Shown here: one piece after another, positions 63,565-64,000 of the stretch
Numbering within the stretch: the stretch's first letter is position 1
How the letters are laid out: each line of letters opens with the position of its first letter
Origin: Actinokineospora diospyrosa
Lineage (GTDB): Bacteria; Actinomycetota; Actinomycetes; Mycobacteriales; Pseudonocardiaceae
Direction: 5' to 3'
Length of the DNA stretch: 64,000 nt
Assembly: GCF_024171925.1 (NCBI RefSeq)
Contig: NZ_JAMTCO010000022.1
Coordinates: 48,468-112,467 of the forward strand
Notes under the pieces: generated by a model
Database searches by the model: none
The model's input: only the letters and a program-made list of their open reading frames with translations
What the model was told of the DNA's origin: nothing
Program-made: the position numbers and the translations under genes

Positions 63565-63713
63565 TTGTCCACAATGGGTTTGGGTGTCCACAGGGTGCTG
63601 TTCGCTGGTCCCGTTCTGTCGGTGGTTCTCGGTAGGCTGATATCGGGGGCTCTTGTGGCAGATGATCTTGTGGGCTGGTTGTTGTTTGTCCACAACGGTT
63701 GTGGTTGTCCACA
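63565..63713 (+). promoter_or_regulatory. Two pairs of DnaA-box-like 9-mers (copy C)
   Basis: TTGTCCACA at 63565-63573, GTGTCCACA at 63584-63592, TTGTCCACA at 63686-63694 and 63705-63713. Each pair is spaced 19 bp start to start, as in copies A and B. Confidence 0.6.
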
Positions 63714-63910
63714 GGGCGCTGGTTGCTGCTGCCGGTTTGTCGGGGTGCGGCGGTAAGCTGTGTATTTGGGGGCTTTCGATCAGGTCGATCTTGGCGTAGG
63801 CCGTGGTTGGGGATGCGGGGCAAGGGATTCGGGCCTCCGCCTTCGGCTCCGGTGGACGGCCTCGTCGCCTGGCGGCGACCTCGGCGCCCGATCCGCGACA
63901 ATGCGTAAAA

Positions 63911-64000
63911 GCTCGATGGGGTGGACCTGTTTTGTGCGGGGCCCCTACGACACCCGACGCAGAACCGCAAAGCAGGGGCCCAAAAGCAGGCCCTGCCGCG
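63911..64000. repeat. 145-bp palindrome family, copy C, truncated
   Basis: The left arm GCTCGATGGGGTGG through CCTGTTTTGTG and the inner GACACCCG and GCAGGGGCC elements are present; the right arm lies beyond the window. Confidence 0.8.

Larger units (their letters stand above)
63541..64000 (+). repeat. Composite repeat, copy C (cut by right edge)
   Basis: Same orientation and order as copy A: two units with paired 9-mers (63565/63584 and 63686/63705), each followed by TGTCGGTG or TGTCGGGGTG and CGGTARGCTG; the GGCTTTCGATCAGG linker (about 63770); and the left part of the palindrome from 63911. Positions 63443-63540 before it show no gene. Confidence 0.85.

Noticed and set aside
63326..63970. 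A 214-codon minus-strand frame over repeat copy C
   Set aside because: It overlaps the end of the MinD-like gene and follows the repeat sequence; no domain.

Overview
The window is high-GC DNA with codon use, GTG starts, translationally coupled operons and regulator families typical of a filamentous actinomycete. A Pseudonocardiaceae-like genus is my best guess from gene content (ANTAR, MEDS-ATPase, DUF6221-like, stressosome and LAL genes), but sequence reading alone does not prove the taxon. No rRNA, tRNA, phage, insertion sequence or CRISPR array was recognised.

Layout. 1-3.9 kb: a sensor kinase cut by the left edge and, divergent from it, a three-gene signalling set (MEDS-ATPase, unknown protein, GAF-ANTAR). 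3.96-4.74 kb: a composite repeat (copy A). 4.7-10.9 kb: a large LuxR-type (LAL) regulator flanked by three alpha/beta hydrolases, then a pirin. 11.0-15.8 kb: RecQ, a chemoreceptor and a mechanosensitive-channel-like membrane protein. 16.1-17.0 kb: the composite repeat again, inverted (copy B). 17.0-19.0 kb: a phytoene-desaturase-like oxidoreductase and a DUF6221-like protein. 19.2-25.1 kb: a six-gene, fully overlapping stressosome operon (rsbR, rsbS, rsbT, an ATPase-phosphatase, a hybrid kinase, a receiver-GAF-phosphatase).

25.4-32.6 kb is the most interesting part. A cobalamin riboswitch precedes seven tightly packed genes: a complete ECF vitamin transporter (T, fused double ATPase, S) flanked by four exported proteins. 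Two of these look like the alpha/alpha-toroid half, and two like the DUF4430 half, of animal intrinsic factor/transcobalamin. I read this as a split, surface-displayed cobalamin capture system feeding an ECF importer. Cobalamin biosynthesis genes follow nearby (cobF at 35.8-36.6 kb; cobU-cobS at 36.6-37.9 kb). An XRE-like protein, an exported M64 peptidase and a LysR regulator lie between.

39.5-58.4 kb is a single 6272-residue exported surface protein made of an N-terminal domain, about 47 DUF11-type repeats and a C-terminal LSQTG/membrane anchor. The middle of the repeat array looks recently amplified. It is followed by a receiver protein, a large hybrid kinase with CHASE3-like sensor and Hpt domain, a convergent NarL-type regulator and a MinD/CpaE-like protein lacking the Walker A lysines.

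The right edge (63.5-64.0 kb) holds a third copy of the composite repeat (copy C). All three copies carry pairs of DnaA-box-like 9-mers, always 19 bp apart, followed in copies A and B by a 145-bp palindrome, which in copy C is cut by the window end.
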